Source of the DNA: PALSA-1006 sp964532405
Lineage (GTDB): Bacteria > Pseudomonadota > Gammaproteobacteria > Burkholderiales > Gallionellaceae
Length of the DNA: 64,000 bases
Reading direction: 5' to 3'
NCBI GenBank assembly: GCA_964532405.1
Contig: CAZHIC010000005.1
Span: 1-64,000 of the forward strand
In this document: positions 7,379 through 19,207 of the stretch, piece after piece
Layout of the letters: each line of letters begins with the position of its first letter
Position numbering within the stretch: the first letter of the stretch is position 1
The notes under the pieces: generated by a model
Seen by the model: the letters and a program-made list of their open reading frames with translations, nothing else
Database searches by the model: none
What the model was told of the DNA's origin: nothing
Made by a program: the position numbers and the translations under genes

Positions 7379-10198
7379 TTAAGCATAGCGGCGCGCCTCG
7401 CCGGAGCCGTGCAGATTGCTCACGCAACGCCCGCACAGAGCGGGATGCGCGGCATCGCTGCCCACATCTTCACGGTAATGCCAGCAGCGGTCGCACTTGG
7501 TATGCGTGCTTGGAACCACCTTAATTTCCAGCTCTCCGCCTTCGCGCAGATGCGCATTGGCACGCGAGGTGATGAACACGAAGCACAAGTCGTCACTCAA
7601 TCTGGACAGCAACTCAAAGGTTGCTTTGCCCGCAAACACATCGACTTCGGCTTGCAGCGCAGAGCCAATCGCTCCCACCGCACGCTGCTCTTCCAGTTTT
7701 TTATTCACCAGTTCGCGCACGTTGCGAATATCCTGCCATGCTCCCATCGTCGCCACATCCATCTGATGGTCAGGCAAGCCATACCATTGCCCCTCAAAAA
7801 CACTCACATCATCCTTGCCACTCAGCACCGCCCACACTTCTTCGCCGGTAAATGAAAGCACGGGCGACATCAGCCGCACCAGTGCATGGGTGATGTGGTA
7901 CAGCGCGTTCTGCGCCGAACGGCGCGCCAACGAATCTTTACCTGCGGTGTAAAGCCGATCTTTCAAAATATCGAGGTAGAAACCGCCCAACGCTTCCGAG
8001 CAAAACGCCTGCAATTTTTGCGCGATTGAATGGAATTCGTAACGCTCGTAATCGGCCTTCACTTCGTCTTGCAGCTTCTGCGCCAACGCCAAGGCATAGC
8101 GGTCGATCTCCAACCATTGCGCTACAGGTAAAGCATGTTTTGCGTGCTCGTAGTCGGCGATGTTCGCCAGCAAAAAGCGCAAGGTATTACGGATGCGGCG
8201 ATAGCTGTCGGTCACGCGCTTGAGAATTTCTTCCGAGAGCGAAATTTCGCCGGAATAATCGGTCGAGGCAATCCACAAACGCAGCATGTCCGCGCCCAGT
8301 TTGTTGCAGATGTCTTGCGGCTCAATGCCATTGCCCTTGGACTTGGACATCTTGTAGCCCTTTTCATCCACGGTGAAGCCGTGGGTGAGCAATTGCCGAT
8401 ACGGCGCACGTCCATCAATCGCGCAACCTATCAGCAACGAACTTTGAAACCAGCCGCGATGCTGGTCGGAGCCTTCCAGATACAAATCGGCGGGATACGC
8501 CAATTCTTCGCGTCGGCGCAACACGGCAAAATGCGTCGCTCCAGAATCGAACCACACATCCAGCGTATCGGAGAGTTTGCGGTAATGCGCGGCATCGTCG
8601 CCGAGCAACTCCCGCGCATCCAGTGCAAACCACGCTTCGATGCCCTGTTGCTCGATGCGCTTGGCCACCACTTCCAGTAACTCCGGTGTGCGCGGATGCA
8701 AAGCCATGGTTTCTTTATGCACGAAGAACGGCATCGGCACACCCCAGTTACGCTGGCGCGACACACACCAGTCGGGACGGTTTTTAATCATCGCTTCGAG
8801 GCGCGCACGTCCCCATGCGGGGAAGAATTGCGTGTCCGCTACGGCCTGATTCGCCAGTGTGCGCAATTGCTCGCCGCCCACATCGGCATGCTGTTCCATG
8901 CCGATAAACCACTGCGGCGTGGAACGGAAAATGATCGGCGTCTTGTGCCGCCAGCAATGCGGGTAGCTGTGTTTGAGTTTTTCCTGATGCAGCAGATGGC
9001 CGCTGGCTTCCAGCGCTTGCAGCACGATGTCGCTGCCCTTCCACACGAACACACCCGCCAAGGGAACACCGCCCGCATCGGGTGTTGTAGAAATAAATTT
9101 GCCGTCGTCGCCCACCGGATTGTCGTTCGGCAGATTGTATTTTTGTCCGACAAAGTAGTCGTCCAGGCCGTGTGCCGGCGCGGTGTGTACCAAGCCGGTA
9201 CCGGCTTCCAGCGTGACATGCTCGCCGCAGATAATGGGCACGAGGCGGTCATTAAACGGATGATGCAAATGCAGCCCTTGCAGCGCGGCGCCGTAACAGG
9301 TCGCAGCAGTGCCATCACCCCGGTCATTGCTGCCGCTCAACTGGTAACGGTTCAGGCTGGCTGCAACCAGATCAGACACCAGAATCAAATAGCCCTTGGG
9401 CGTCTTAACCAGGTCATATTGAAATTCGGGATGTACGCTCACTGCCTGATTCGCGGGCAGCGTCCAAGGCGTGGTCGTCCAGATCACCGCGTAGACTTTG
9501 GCATCGCCCGGCAGATGCCCGATGCCAAAGGCTTTAGCCACTGCCGCTTTATCCTGCACTTCGAAACCGACATCAATTGCGGGCGACACTTTGTCTTCGT
9601 GTTCCACCTCGGCTTCCGCCAATGCGGACTGGCAATCCAGACACCAGTTCACCGGCTTGCGACCTTGATACAGATAACCGCGCTCGTGAATTTTCCCGAG
9701 CGTGCGAACAATGTCGGCCTCAACGTGGAAGTCCATCGTCAGATAGGGGTGATCCCAATCGCCCAAAATACCCAAGCGGATAAAATCTTTTTTCTGGCGC
9801 TCGACTTGGGCCTGCGCATATTCGCGGCACAGTGCGCGGAACTGCGCGGGGGGAATCGCCTTGCCGTGTTTCTTTTCCACCTGCAACTCGATAGGCAGGC
9901 CGTGGCAATCCCAGCCCGGCACGTAAGGCGCATCAAAGCCGGACAAAGTCTTGCTCTTGACGATGATGTCCTTGAGAATTTTATTCACCGCATGACCGAG
10001 ATGAATATCGCCGTTGGCATAGGGCGGGCCGTCGTGCAGCACGAATTTTTTGCGCCCTTTTGACGCGGCACGGATGCGCTGATAGTGCTGCTGCGCCTGC
10101 CATTGCGCCAGCATCTGCGGCTCGCGCCTAGCGAGATCGCCGCGCATCGGGAACGGGGTATCGGGAAGATTGAGGGTGTCTTTGTAATCAGTTGCCAT
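7379..10198 (-). CDS. ileS: Isoleucyl-tRNA synthetase
   Basis: The product has 939 residues and is a class I synthetase. The HIGH-type motif is in PYANGDIHLGHAVNKILKD (about residue 58-76), the editing domain includes GTGLVHTAPAHGLDDY, and KMSKSKGNG is at about 615. The C-terminal zinc site CDRCWHY...LCGRC is present. The length is typical. It overlaps the end of ribF by 11 bases and is followed by lspA, so the three are an operon. Confidence 0.97.
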   Translation of the reverse strand: MATDYKDTLNLPDTPFPMRGDLARREPQMLAQWQAQQHYQRIRAASKGRKKFVLHDGPPYANGDIHLGHAVNKILKDIIVKSKTLSGFDAPYVPGWDCHGLPIELQVEKKHGKAIPPAQFRALCREYAQAQVERQKKDFIRLGILGDWDHPYLTMDFHVEADIVRTLGKIHERGYLYQGRKPVNWCLDCQSALAEAEVEHEDKVSPAIDVGFEVQDKAAVAKAFGIGHLPGDAKVYAVIWTTTPWTLPANQAVSVHPEFQYDLVKTPKGYLILVSDLVAASLNRYQLSGSNDRGDGTAATCYGAALQGLHLHHPFNDRLVPIICGEHVTLEAGTGLVHTAPAHGLDDYFVGQKYNLPNDNPVGDDGKFISTTPDAGGVPLAGVFVWKGSDIVLQALEASGHLLHQEKLKHSYPHCWRHKTPIIFRSTPQWFIGMEQHADVGGEQLRTLANQAVADTQFFPAWGRARLEAMIKNRPDWCVSRQRNWGVPMPFFVHKETMALHPRTPELLEVVAKRIEQQGIEAWFALDARELLGDDAAHYRKLSDTLDVWFDSGATHFAVLRRREELAYPADLYLEGSDQHRGWFQSSLLIGCAIDGRAPYRQLLTHGFTVDEKGYKMSKSKGNGIEPQDICNKLGADMLRLWIASTDYSGEISLSEEILKRVTDSYRRIRNTLRFLLANIADYEHAKHALPVAQWLEIDRYALALAQKLQDEVKADYERYEFHSIAQKLQAFCSEALGGFYLDILKDRLYTAGKDSLARRSAQNALYHITHALVRLMSPVLSFTGEEVWAVLSGKDDVSVFEGQWYGLPDHQMDVATMGAWQDIRNVRELVNKKLEEQRAVGAIGSALQAEVDVFAGKATFELLSRLSDDLCFVFITSRANAHLREGGELEIKVVPSTHTKCDRCWHYREDVGSDAAHPALCGRCVSNLHGSGEARRYA

Positions 10199-11117
10199 TT
10201 TTTATAAACCAGTCCTTTGCCTGCCCGACATCGAGCGCAATTTGTTGCGTTAAACTTTCCAACCCGGAGAATTTCATTTCAGCGCGCAGCTTGTGTAAAA
10301 AATCCACATGCAGATGTTTGCCGTAAATCTCCTGCGCGAAATCGAACAGATGCACTTCCAGCACCGGCTTACCATTCTGCTCGATGGTCGGACGCACACC
10401 GAGACTCGCCACGCCGTCAACCCTCTCGCCACCTTCGATACGCACGCGCACCACAAAGATACCGGACAATGGGGGGCGATTGTGCTTTAACTGGATGTTG
10501 GCTGTAGGATAACCCAGCTTGCGTCCGACTTTCTCGCCATGCTCCACATGCCCGCTGATACTGTACGGACGCCCCAGGTAGCGTTGCGCCAAAGGCAGAT
10601 TTCCTTCGCTTAATACAAGCCGCACTGCCGTACTGGAGATGCGCACGCCCTTTTGCAGCACGCTGCTCATCGACTTTACTGTGACGCCTTGTTGCGCACC
10701 TATTTTTTCCATCAGGGCAAAGTCGCCACCGCGCGCATTGCCGAAACGGAAATCGTCGCCGATCAGCACGTACCTCGCCGCCAAGTTTCCGTACAGCGCA
10801 TCGATAAAATCGGTCGCGCTGGTTTGCGCCAATTTCCGATTAAAGCGGCAGACATGCACCCGGTTCAAACCGAGCGCGGCAAAACGCTCCAACTTTTCGC
10901 GCAGACTGGTGAGCCGTGCCGGAGCCTGCAACGGCGTAAAAAACTCGCGCGGATGCGGCTCGAACACGATGGCAGCGGTAGCCAGATCACGCTCGCCCGC
11001 AGCGAGCTGCAATTGTTCCAGCAATGCCTGATGCCCGAGATGCACACCATCGAAATTACCGATGGTGAGTGCAACGGGCTGGCGGTCAGGGGAAGTAAGT
11101 CCACGAAGTATCTGCAT
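10188..11117 (-). CDS. ribF: Bifunctional riboflavin kinase / FAD synthetase
   Basis: RibF converts riboflavin to FMN and FAD. The N-terminal nucleotidyltransferase domain has TIGNFDGVHLGHQALL, and the C-terminal kinase domain has KVGRKLGYPTANIQ. The start at 11117 (MQILRGL) is the family N-terminus. An upstream extension to 11162 would only translate a REP-like repeat. The gene begins the ribF-ileS-lspA-ispH-thiO operon. Confidence 0.95.
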   Translation of the reverse strand: MQILRGLTSPDRQPVALTIGNFDGVHLGHQALLEQLQLAAGERDLATAAIVFEPHPREFFTPLQAPARLTSLREKLERFAALGLNRVHVCRFNRKLAQTSATDFIDALYGNLAARYVLIGDDFRFGNARGGDFALMEKIGAQQGVTVKSMSSVLQKGVRISSTAVRLVLSEGNLPLAQRYLGRPYSISGHVEHGEKVGRKLGYPTANIQLKHNRPPLSGIFVVRVRIEGGERVDGVASLGVRPTIEQNGKPVLEVHLFDFAQEIYGKHLHVDFLHKLRAEMKFSGLESLTQQIALDVGQAKDWFIKNGN

Positions 11118-11127
11118 AACGGCGCGG

Positions 11128-11133
11128 ATTATA
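11128..11133 (-). promoter_or_regulatory. Candidate -10 box for the ribF operon
   Basis: The minus strand reads TATAAT, a perfect -10 match, 10 bases upstream of the ribF ATG, implying a very short leader. No good -35 box is visible at 16-18 bases; that position lies in the REP-like repeat at 11136-11163. Confidence 0.4.
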
Positions 11134-11135
11134 CC

Positions 11136-11163
11136 GTAGGGCGGACACGTTTTTGTTCCCACG
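11136..11163 (+). repeat. Degenerate GTAGGG-type REP half-site upstream of ribF
   Basis: It begins GTAGGGCGGACACG and ends GTTCCCACG, a worn half of the palindrome seen complete at 38519-38584. It lies in the divergent region between ribF and nhaA. The rest of that region up to 11328 shows no gene. Confidence 0.6.
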
Positions 11164-11328
11164 CATTTATCAGCCGAAAGACGGCCAAGGCTGGAAATTT
11201 ACCGCCAGAAAGTCGAGCTTCATGACCTGCAACAAGGTGACAGCGGAAGTTGGCAAACTTTAGGAAGGCTTGGCTCACTACACGGGTTAAACTCGACGTC
11301 GGAAAATTAACGACGCAAAGAGGGACTC

Positions 11329-12698
<1,370 letters not shown>

Positions 12699-12702
<4 letters not shown>

Positions 12703-15389
12703 ACGGTAGTCATCAACTATCCGCACAACAAGTTCTCGAAGGAGTGGCGTCGAACGCGCAGGGGTTGAGCCACGCCGAAGCTGCCGGGCGTCTTGTTAAG
12801 TATGGCCCCAATCGTTTGACGCAGCCTAACCGTCGTGGCCCGTTACTGCGCTTTCTGTTGCAATTCCACAACGTGCTGATCTACGTCTTGCTGGCCTCGG
12901 CGGGTGTCACCGCGTTGCTTGCGCATTGGGTAGATACTAGCGTGATCGTCGGCGTGGTGGTCATCAACGCCATCATCGGCTTCATACAGGAAGGCAAGGC
13001 AGAGAAGGCGATGGATGCGATACGGCGCATGCTCTCGCCCGAAGCGACGGTGCTGCGCGAAGGTAAGCGTGAGGTCATCGCGGCGGAATCACTGGTGGCG
13101 GGCGACATTGTGTTGCTGCAATCCGGTGACAAAGTACCTGCTGACTTGCGTTTGTTGAGCGTAAAAAATCTGCGCATCGAAGAGGCTGCGCTGACCGGTG
13201 AGTCTACTGCCGTGGAAAAGAATGTCCACGCAGTGGATGCGCAGGCCGTACTCGGTGACCGTTATTGCATGGCGTATTCGAGCACGCTGGTGGTGTATGG
13301 GCAGGGCGCGGGCGTGGTGGTGGGTACGGCAGACGATACCGAGATCGGTCGCATCAGCGCCATGCTGGACGAGGTGCAGACGCTGACTACGCCGCTGTTG
13401 CGGCAGATGGAGGTATTCGGGCGCTGGCTGACTATAGCAATCCTGGCGCTAGCGGCGATCACGTTCCTGTTCGGCTGGCTGGTGCATCAGTTTGATATCG
13501 GCGATATGTTTCTCGCCGCAGTGAGTATGGCTGTGGCTGCAATCCCAGAAGGCTTGCCCGCCGTACTGACCATCACGCTAGCGTTGGGCGTGCAGCGCAT
13601 GGCTAAACGTAATGCCATTATTCGGCGTTTGCCCGCAGTCGAAGCACTGGGCTCAGTGACAGTGATCTGCACGGACAAGACCGGCACGCTTACGCGCAAT
13701 GAAATGACGGTACAGCGTGTGCAGACTGCCGGGCAAGTATTTGAGGTAAGCGGCGGCGGGTATGCGCCGCATGGCGGTTTTGCCGTTGCGGGACAAGAAA
13801 TGAACATTGCCGAATATCCAGATACGCTCGATCTGTTGCGCGCCGGATTGTTGTGCAACGATGCCACGCTGAATGAGATAGCAGGTACATGGCAGATCAC
13901 GGGTGACCCCACCGAGGGGGCACTCATCACGCTGGCGATGAAGGCTGGGCTTGATCCTGTTTTCGAACAGGAGTCGCTGCCACGCACCGATATTATTCCG
14001 TTTGAATCAGAACATCGTTTTATGGCGACCTTGCATCACGATCATGCCGGGCATGCCTTTATCTTTGTGAAAGGCGCCGTCGAGCAAGTGTTGACGATGT
14101 GTAAGCAGCAGCGCGGAAGGGGCGAGGAAGTACCGCTCGATTTGCCGCAATGGCACGGCATGATGGCCGAGACCGGTGCGCTCGGGCAGCGCGTGCTGGC
14201 ACTGGCAATGAAGACCGTCGAAAGCGGGCAACGAGAATTGAATTTCGCCGACATGCAAGGTGGATTCACTCTGCTCGGCATGGTTGGCATCACCGATCCG
14301 CCTCGCGAAGAAGCCATCGCTGCGGTGCGTGATTGTCATGCTGCGGGCATACGCGTCAAGATGATTACCGGTGACCATGCTGAGACGGCTCGCGCTATCG
14401 CCGCTCTATTAAACATAGGAAATGGGCACGTGCTGACTGGTAGCGAATTAGATGCATTGGATGAGACCGCATTGCGTCAGGCAGTGCGTGATGTGGATGT
14501 GTTCGCGCGCGCAAGTCCAGAACACAAGTTGCGCCTAGTTACAGCGTTGCAGGCCAATGGCGAAATTGTCGCCATGACTGGCGATGGCGTGAACGATGCT
14601 CCGGCTTTGAAGCGTGCAGACATCGGAGTGGCAATGGGTATGAAGGGTACTGAGGTCGCCAAGGAAGCTGCCGAAATGGTGCTTGCTGATGACAATTTCG
14701 CCACCATCGCACACGCGGTGGAAGAGGGGCGCACCGTCTATAACAACATCAAGAAAGCCATCGTGTTCATCATGCCCACGAATGGCGGTGAGGCGGGTAT
14801 GGTGCTATTTGCCATTCTGTTCGGCATGACTCTGCCTATCACGCCAGTGCAGATACTGTGGGTGAATATGGTTACGGCGGTGACGCTGGCATTGGCTTTG
14901 TCGTTCGAGAAATCCGAACCGGGGGTGATGCAGCGACCACCACGCGCAGCCAATGAAGCGATCCTGTCTGGCTTTATGATCTGGCGCATTAGCTTCGTTT
15001 CTCTGCTACTCACCGGTGGTTCAGTCGCTCTGTTTTTGTGGGAAAGTGCGCGTGGTGTGAGCATCGAAGAAAGCCGGGCTGTTGCTGTCAATGCGCTGGT
15101 GGTGGGTGAGATGGCTTACCTGTTCAACTGCCGCTACTTGCTCTTGCCGGTGCGCACTTGGCAGGACTTCACAGGGAATTCCTATGTGTTGCGCTCTATT
15201 ATTTTCTTGGCCGCTATTCAGGTGGCCTTTACCTATCTGCCATTTATGCAGAGCATGTTTGGCGTAGCAGCCATCGACGCATCTGCATGGGGGCGCATCA
15301 TCGGATTTGGGGTGTTCCTGTTCATTGTTGTTGAGGTGGAGAAAAAATTGATTCAAAAAATGTCGATAGCTGCCCAATACAAGCAATAG
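12699..15389 (+). CDS. P-type cation-transporting ATPase (P2-type, Ca2+ or Na+/K+-like)
   Basis: The product has 896 residues with all P-type marks: N-terminal cation-ATPase domain, actuator loop LTGESTAVEKN, membrane motif AAIPEGLPAVLTITLALG, phosphorylation site CTDKTGTLTRN (the aspartate is phosphorylated), KMITGDHAETARAIA and the hinge MTGDGVNDAPALKRADIG. The PEGL motif and four C-terminal helices put it with P2 ATPases. The ion cannot be decided from motifs alone. Coupling to nhaA suggests a role in monovalent cation or calcium homeostasis. Confidence 0.9.
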
Positions 15390-15588
15390 CTTTCTTGAAT
15401 TTTCAATGACTACTCAGCCCACATTGTTGCCAGTCAATCCACAATGAGAATTGCATCACGACCAAGATAATTCACCATGCACTGCCACGCTTGCGCGGGC
15501 AAGCCGACTCCTCGCCGATTTCAGCAGTTTACATTTACCCCGGTAATGGTCAACAATATCCGCCCTCCAGTGATCGTGAAGAAATGCC

Positions 15589-16878
15589 ATGCGCCACTCC
15601 CTTGCCAAGACCGTCACACTTCGCGAAGCATGGGCGTGGGCCATGTACGATTTTGCCAACTCCGGCTACACCACGGTGGTCATCACCGCCATCTTCAATG
15701 CCTACTTCGTCGCGGTGGTCGCGGGCAACCAGCCTTGGGCGACGTTTGTTTGGACGGCTGCGCTGGCCGTCTCCTACGCCGCGATCATGTTCAGCGCGCC
15801 GCTCATCGGAGCCTATGCGGATGCCTATGCCGCCAAGAAAAAACTGCTGGCGCTGAGCACCATCGGCTGCGTGGCGTTCACCGCACTGCTGGCGTTCAGC
15901 GGGCCGGGCAGCCTGTGGCTCACTATTCCGCTGATCGTGCTGTCCAATTTTTTCTACGGAAGTGGCGAGAATCTGGTGGCCGCCTTCCTGCCCGAACTGG
16001 CGCAAAGTAAATCGCTCGGCAAAGTATCGGGCTGGGGATGGAGCTTCGGTTATATCGGCGGGCTGGTCAGTCTGGGCGCTTGCCTCGCCTATGTGACCTG
16101 GGCTCAGCAACACGGCCAGCGTGCCGAAGATTTCGTGCCGGTGACCATGCTGGTCACCGCCGCGCTGTTTGCTGTTTCCAGTCTGCCCACCTTCCTGTTC
16201 CTCAAGGAGCGCGCTTTGCCGCAGCCCCATCTGCAAGGACAAAACATGCTTCAGGAATCTTTTGCCCGGCTCGGACAAACCATCAGACACGCGAGAAACT
16301 TCCGCGACCTGCGGCGCTTCCTGATCTGCACGGTGTTCTATCAGGCGGGCATCCAAGCGGTGATCACGCTCGCCGCGATCTACGCGCAACAGGCGATGCA
16401 CTTCACCACCCAGCAGACCATCATGCTGATCTTTGTCGTCAACATCACCGCCGCCGTCGGTGCTTTCCTGTTCGGTCATCTGCAGGATCGCATCGGCCAC
16501 ATCCCCGCCATCGCACTCACGCTGGTCGGCTGGATCGTCATGGTCGGGCTGGCATGGGCCGCACAAGGCCCTGGGATGTTCTGGGTCGCGGCGAACCTCG
16601 CCGGAATCTGCATGGGTGCCAGCCAGTCCGCCGGACGCGCGCTGGTGGGCTTGCTAAGCCCGGTTACGCGCCGCGCCGAGTTCTTCGGATTGTGGGGGAT
16701 GGCGGTCAAGCTGGCATCGATATTGGGGCCGCTGACTTACGGGCTGGTGAACTGGCTATCGCGGGGCGATCATCGGCTCGCGATCCTGATTACCGGCAGT
16801 TATTTTCTCGCGGGGTTGGCTATTCTGGCCGGGGTGAACATCAGGCGCGGAAGACGTGCGGCACTACGGATCGCCTGA
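15589..16878 (+). CDS. MFS transporter, UMF1 family
   Basis: The product has 429 residues with about 12 membrane segments. The N-terminal signature WAWAMYDFANSGYTTVVIT defines the UMF1 (Atg22-like) group of the major facilitator superfamily. The conserved GWGWSFGYIGGLV and the C-terminal GASQSAGRALVGLLSP are also present. Bacterial members are uncharacterised or are proposed effluxers of amino acids or peptides. It stands alone between the ATPase gene and the restriction island. No gene is visible in the 199 bases before it. Confidence 0.85.
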   Translation: MRHSLAKTVTLREAWAWAMYDFANSGYTTVVITAIFNAYFVAVVAGNQPWATFVWTAALAVSYAAIMFSAPLIGAYADAYAAKKKLLALSTIGCVAFTALLAFSGPGSLWLTIPLIVLSNFFYGSGENLVAAFLPELAQSKSLGKVSGWGWSFGYIGGLVSLGACLAYVTWAQQHGQRAEDFVPVTMLVTAALFAVSSLPTFLFLKERALPQPHLQGQNMLQESFARLGQTIRHARNFRDLRRFLICTVFYQAGIQAVITLAAIYAQQAMHFTTQQTIMLIFVVNITAAVGAFLFGHLQDRIGHIPAIALTLVGWIVMVGLAWAAQGPGMFWVAANLAGICMGASQSAGRALVGLLSPVTRRAEFFGLWGMAVKLASILGPLTYGLVNWLSRGDHRLAILITGSYFLAGLAILAGVNIRRGRRAALRIA

Positions 16879-16930
16879 TACGAAACCGGAAGCTATTGAC
16901 CCGCAACAGCCTGTCGAATAGTTGTGTTGT

Positions 16931-17004
16931 AGTCTGCTCTTCGGTCTAAACGGATGGTTGATGTTCCTCTCACATATGTCCGCTGTGTTGAACTAAGTGG
17001 CCAT
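16931..17004 (+). repeat. Left copy of 74-bp inverted repeat bounding the restriction island
   Basis: It begins AGTCTGCTCTTCGG and contains TGATGTTCCTCTCACATATG followed by TCCGCTGTGTTGAA. The reverse complement is at 27507-27580, with 67 of 74 positions identical by my alignment; six of the seven differences are transitions. The 438-base gap between the MFS gene and hsdM holds this repeat and, further on, a TATAAT, but no gene. Confidence 0.75.
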
Positions 17005-17277
17005 ACAACTTTTGCTATTTTTGCCAGGCCGTCGGTCTCTGATGTGCCATTAAGCGACGGTCGAGGTTGAAAATTCACCGACGCGAAGCCGCCATTCATG
17101 ATGTGCCCTCGTTGCATCGAACGATAGCTCAGCACACCAGCTCTTACTTCTCTTAAAAGTCGGATCATCACCATTTTCTGCCTGTTATCTTGACCGTTTA
17201 AATCTATGCAACTCATGCATACAAATGGACGATCACGCCATTATTAAATCAGTCCCTCCAAAGACCAGTAACCCTTC

Positions 17278-17283
17278 TATAAT
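17278..17283 (+). promoter_or_regulatory. Candidate -10 box for hsdM
   Basis: A perfect TATAAT lies 33 bases upstream of the hsdM ATG. The sequence at -35 is poor (CCTCCA at 17-base spacing), so the call rests on the -10 box and position only. Confidence 0.35.
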
Positions 17284-17316
17284 CCCACCGTAAACACTTA
17301 AACCGACAGAGCATCC

Positions 17317-18897
17317 ATGATCGAAGACATCAAGAAAACCCTGTGGGCAGCCGCCGACAAGTTGCGCGCCAACACCGATGCCGCCGAATACAAGCACCTC
17401 GTGCTCGGCCTGATCTTCGTCAAATACATCTCCGACACCTTCGCCGCCCGCCGTGTCGAGCTGGGCCGCCGCTTTGCTGACCCTCAAGATGATTACTACC
17501 TCGACGATGCCGCGCTTATGGCCGCAGAGTTGGAAGACCGCGACTACTACAAAGAAGTGAACGTATTCTGGGTGCCGGAAACTGCGCGTTGGGAAGCGCT
17601 GCGTGCCGCCGCCAAACAGCCAAACATCGGCAAGCTAATTGACGATGCACTCTCCGTCATTGAAGCCGAAAACCCCAAGCTCAAAAACATCCTCGACAAA
17701 CGTTTCGGTCGCGCACCGCTGCCCGATGGCAAGCTGGGCGAGTTGGTCGATCTCATCTCCACCATCGGCTTTGGCGACGACCCGCGCCTTGCGCGTGATG
17801 TGCTGGGGCAAGTGTACGAATATTTCCTCGGCATGTTCGCCAGCGCCGAAGGCAAGCGCGGCGGCCAGTTCTACACCCCCGCCAGCATCGTCAAAACCCT
17901 CGTCGCCGTACTCGCCCCGCATCACGGCAAAGTGTACGACCCCTGCTGCGGCTCTGGCGGCATGTTTGTGCAGTCGGAAAAATTCATCGAATCGCACGGC
18001 GGCAAGCTGGGCGATGTCGCCGTGTTCGGGCAGGAATCCAACCCCACCACTTGGCGCCTAGCGGCGATGAACCTCGCCATTCGCGGCATCGACTTCAACC
18101 TGGGTCGCGAACCGGGCGACACCTTCACCAAAAACCAGCACGCCGATCTGCGCGCCGACTTCATCCTCGCCAACCCACCGTTCAACATCAGCGACTGGTG
18201 GCACGGCAGCCTCACCGGCGATCCGCGCTGGGTGTATGGCGATCCACCTGCGGGCAACGCCAACTACGCATGGTTGCAACACATGCTCTACCACCTCAAG
18301 CCGAATGGCCGCGCGGGCATCGTGCTGGCGAATGGCTCCATGAGCTCCAGCCAAAACAGCGAAGGCGAGATTCGCAAAGCAATGGTCGAAGCCGACGTGG
18401 TGGAAGTGATGATTGCGCTGCCCGGCCAACTCTTCTTCAATACCCAGATCCCCGCCTGCCTGTGGTTCCTCGCCAAACAAAAAACGACGAGACAAGGCGA
18501 AGTCCTCTTCATCGACGCGCGCAAACTCGGCACCATGATCAGCCGCGTGCAAACCGAATTCACTGATGACGTGATTGAACGAATTGCTGCTACCGTCGAA
18601 GCGTGGCGCAACAGCTCCCCTCGCCCGCAAGCGGGAGAGGGGCCGGGGGAGAGGGTAGGCGACTATCAAGACATCCCCGGCTACTGTCGCAGCGTCAAGC
18701 TGAAAGAAATCGCCGAACATGGCCACGTCCTCACCCCCGGCCGCTACGTTGGCGCAGAAGAAGTAGAAGACGATGACGAAGCCTTCGCCGACAAGATGCA
18801 AAAGCTCACCGAAAAGTTGGGCGAACAAATGGCGAAGGGAACAGAACTCGATCAGTTAATCCGGCACAAGCTGGAAGGGTTGGGGTATGAGTTCTGA
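17317..18897 (+). CDS. hsdM: Type I restriction-modification methyltransferase subunit HsdM
   Basis: HsdM transfers methyl groups to adenine N6 at the site chosen by HsdS. The product has 526 residues: an HsdM N-terminal helical domain (KTLWAAADKLRANTDAAEYK), the SAM motif DPCCGSGGMFVQS near residue 208 and the catalytic NPPFNISDWW near 287. The length is typical. The segment SSPRPQAGEGPGERVGD (about 433-449) is encoded by a dispersed palindromic repeat and looks like an in-frame insertion near the C-terminal region. The end of the gene (GLGYEF then stop) overlaps the next ORF by 11 bases. Confidence 0.95.
   Translation: MIEDIKKTLWAAADKLRANTDAAEYKHLVLGLIFVKYISDTFAARRVELGRRFADPQDDYYLDDAALMAAELEDRDYYKEVNVFWVPETARWEALRAAAKQPNIGKLIDDALSVIEAENPKLKNILDKRFGRAPLPDGKLGELVDLISTIGFGDDPRLARDVLGQVYEYFLGMFASAEGKRGGQFYTPASIVKTLVAVLAPHHGKVYDPCCGSGGMFVQSEKFIESHGGKLGDVAVFGQESNPTTWRLAAMNLAIRGIDFNLGREPGDTFTKNQHADLRADFILANPPFNISDWWHGSLTGDPRWVYGDPPAGNANYAWLQHMLYHLKPNGRAGIVLANGSMSSSQNSEGEIRKAMVEADVVEVMIALPGQLFFNTQIPACLWFLAKQKTTRQGEVLFIDARKLGTMISRVQTEFTDDVIERIAATVEAWRNSSPRPQAGEGPGERVGDYQDIPGYCRSVKLKEIAEHGHVLTPGRYVGAEEVEDDDEAFADKMQKLTEKLGEQMAKGTELDQLIRHKLEGLGYEF
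18615..18656. repeat. Palindromic repeat inserted in frame in hsdM
   Basis: CTCCCCTCGCCCGCAAGCGG and GAGAGGGG form the hairpin, followed by CCGGGGGAGAGGGT. It is of the same family as the thiO and phosphohexomutase copies. It keeps the hsdM frame open and adds roughly 15 codons. Confidence 0.65.
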
Positions 18898-19207
18898 GGA
18901 TAAACGTGAGTTGCAGCAATTGGCTGGACAGATGCGCGCGCTGTTTCACCAAGCCATTCAAGCCGCCAGCGTGGAAGTGGACGACATCATCCAGCACGGC
19001 GTGCGCGACAACCAGCGCATTGAGCATCAGCTTGACCACATGCTCGGTTTTTGCTGCGACCCGGACATGCTGGTGTTATTCAAGCGCCTGTGCCGCTACT
19101 ACTTCGCCATCGACACGGTAGCGACTGCTGAACATATCAACGCGTACCGGGAAATGTGGGATACGCCGGATGCGGCGGACGATGATGGGAGTGGGTATGA
19201 ATTCTAA
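18887..19207 (+). CDS. Small unknown protein in the hsd operon
   Basis: The product has 106 residues, is acidic and predicted mostly helical (KRELQQLAGQMRALFHQAIQ), with cysteines in FCCDP and LCRYYF. I do not recognise a family. It starts inside the end of hsdM and ends in GSGYEF, so it copies the GYEF-stop with embedded ATG that ends hsdM. It is probably translated by coupling. Its position between hsdM and hsdS suggests a role in or control of the type I system, but nothing in the sequence shows which. Confidence 0.6.
   Translation: MSSEDKRELQQLAGQMRALFHQAIQAASVEVDDIIQHGVRDNQRIEHQLDHMLGFCCDPDMLVLFKRLCRYYFAIDTVATAEHINAYREMWDTPDAADDDGSGYEF

Noticed and set aside
8696..10063. 455-residue open frame antisense to ileS
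   Set aside because: It lies wholly opposite a perfectly conserved synthetase, with arginine/histidine-rich sequence typical of antisense frames in GC-rich genes.
11118..11162. Longer N-terminus for ribF (15 extra codons)
   Set aside because: The extension translates only the REP-like repeat (GTKTCPPYGI) and the family begins at MQILRGL.
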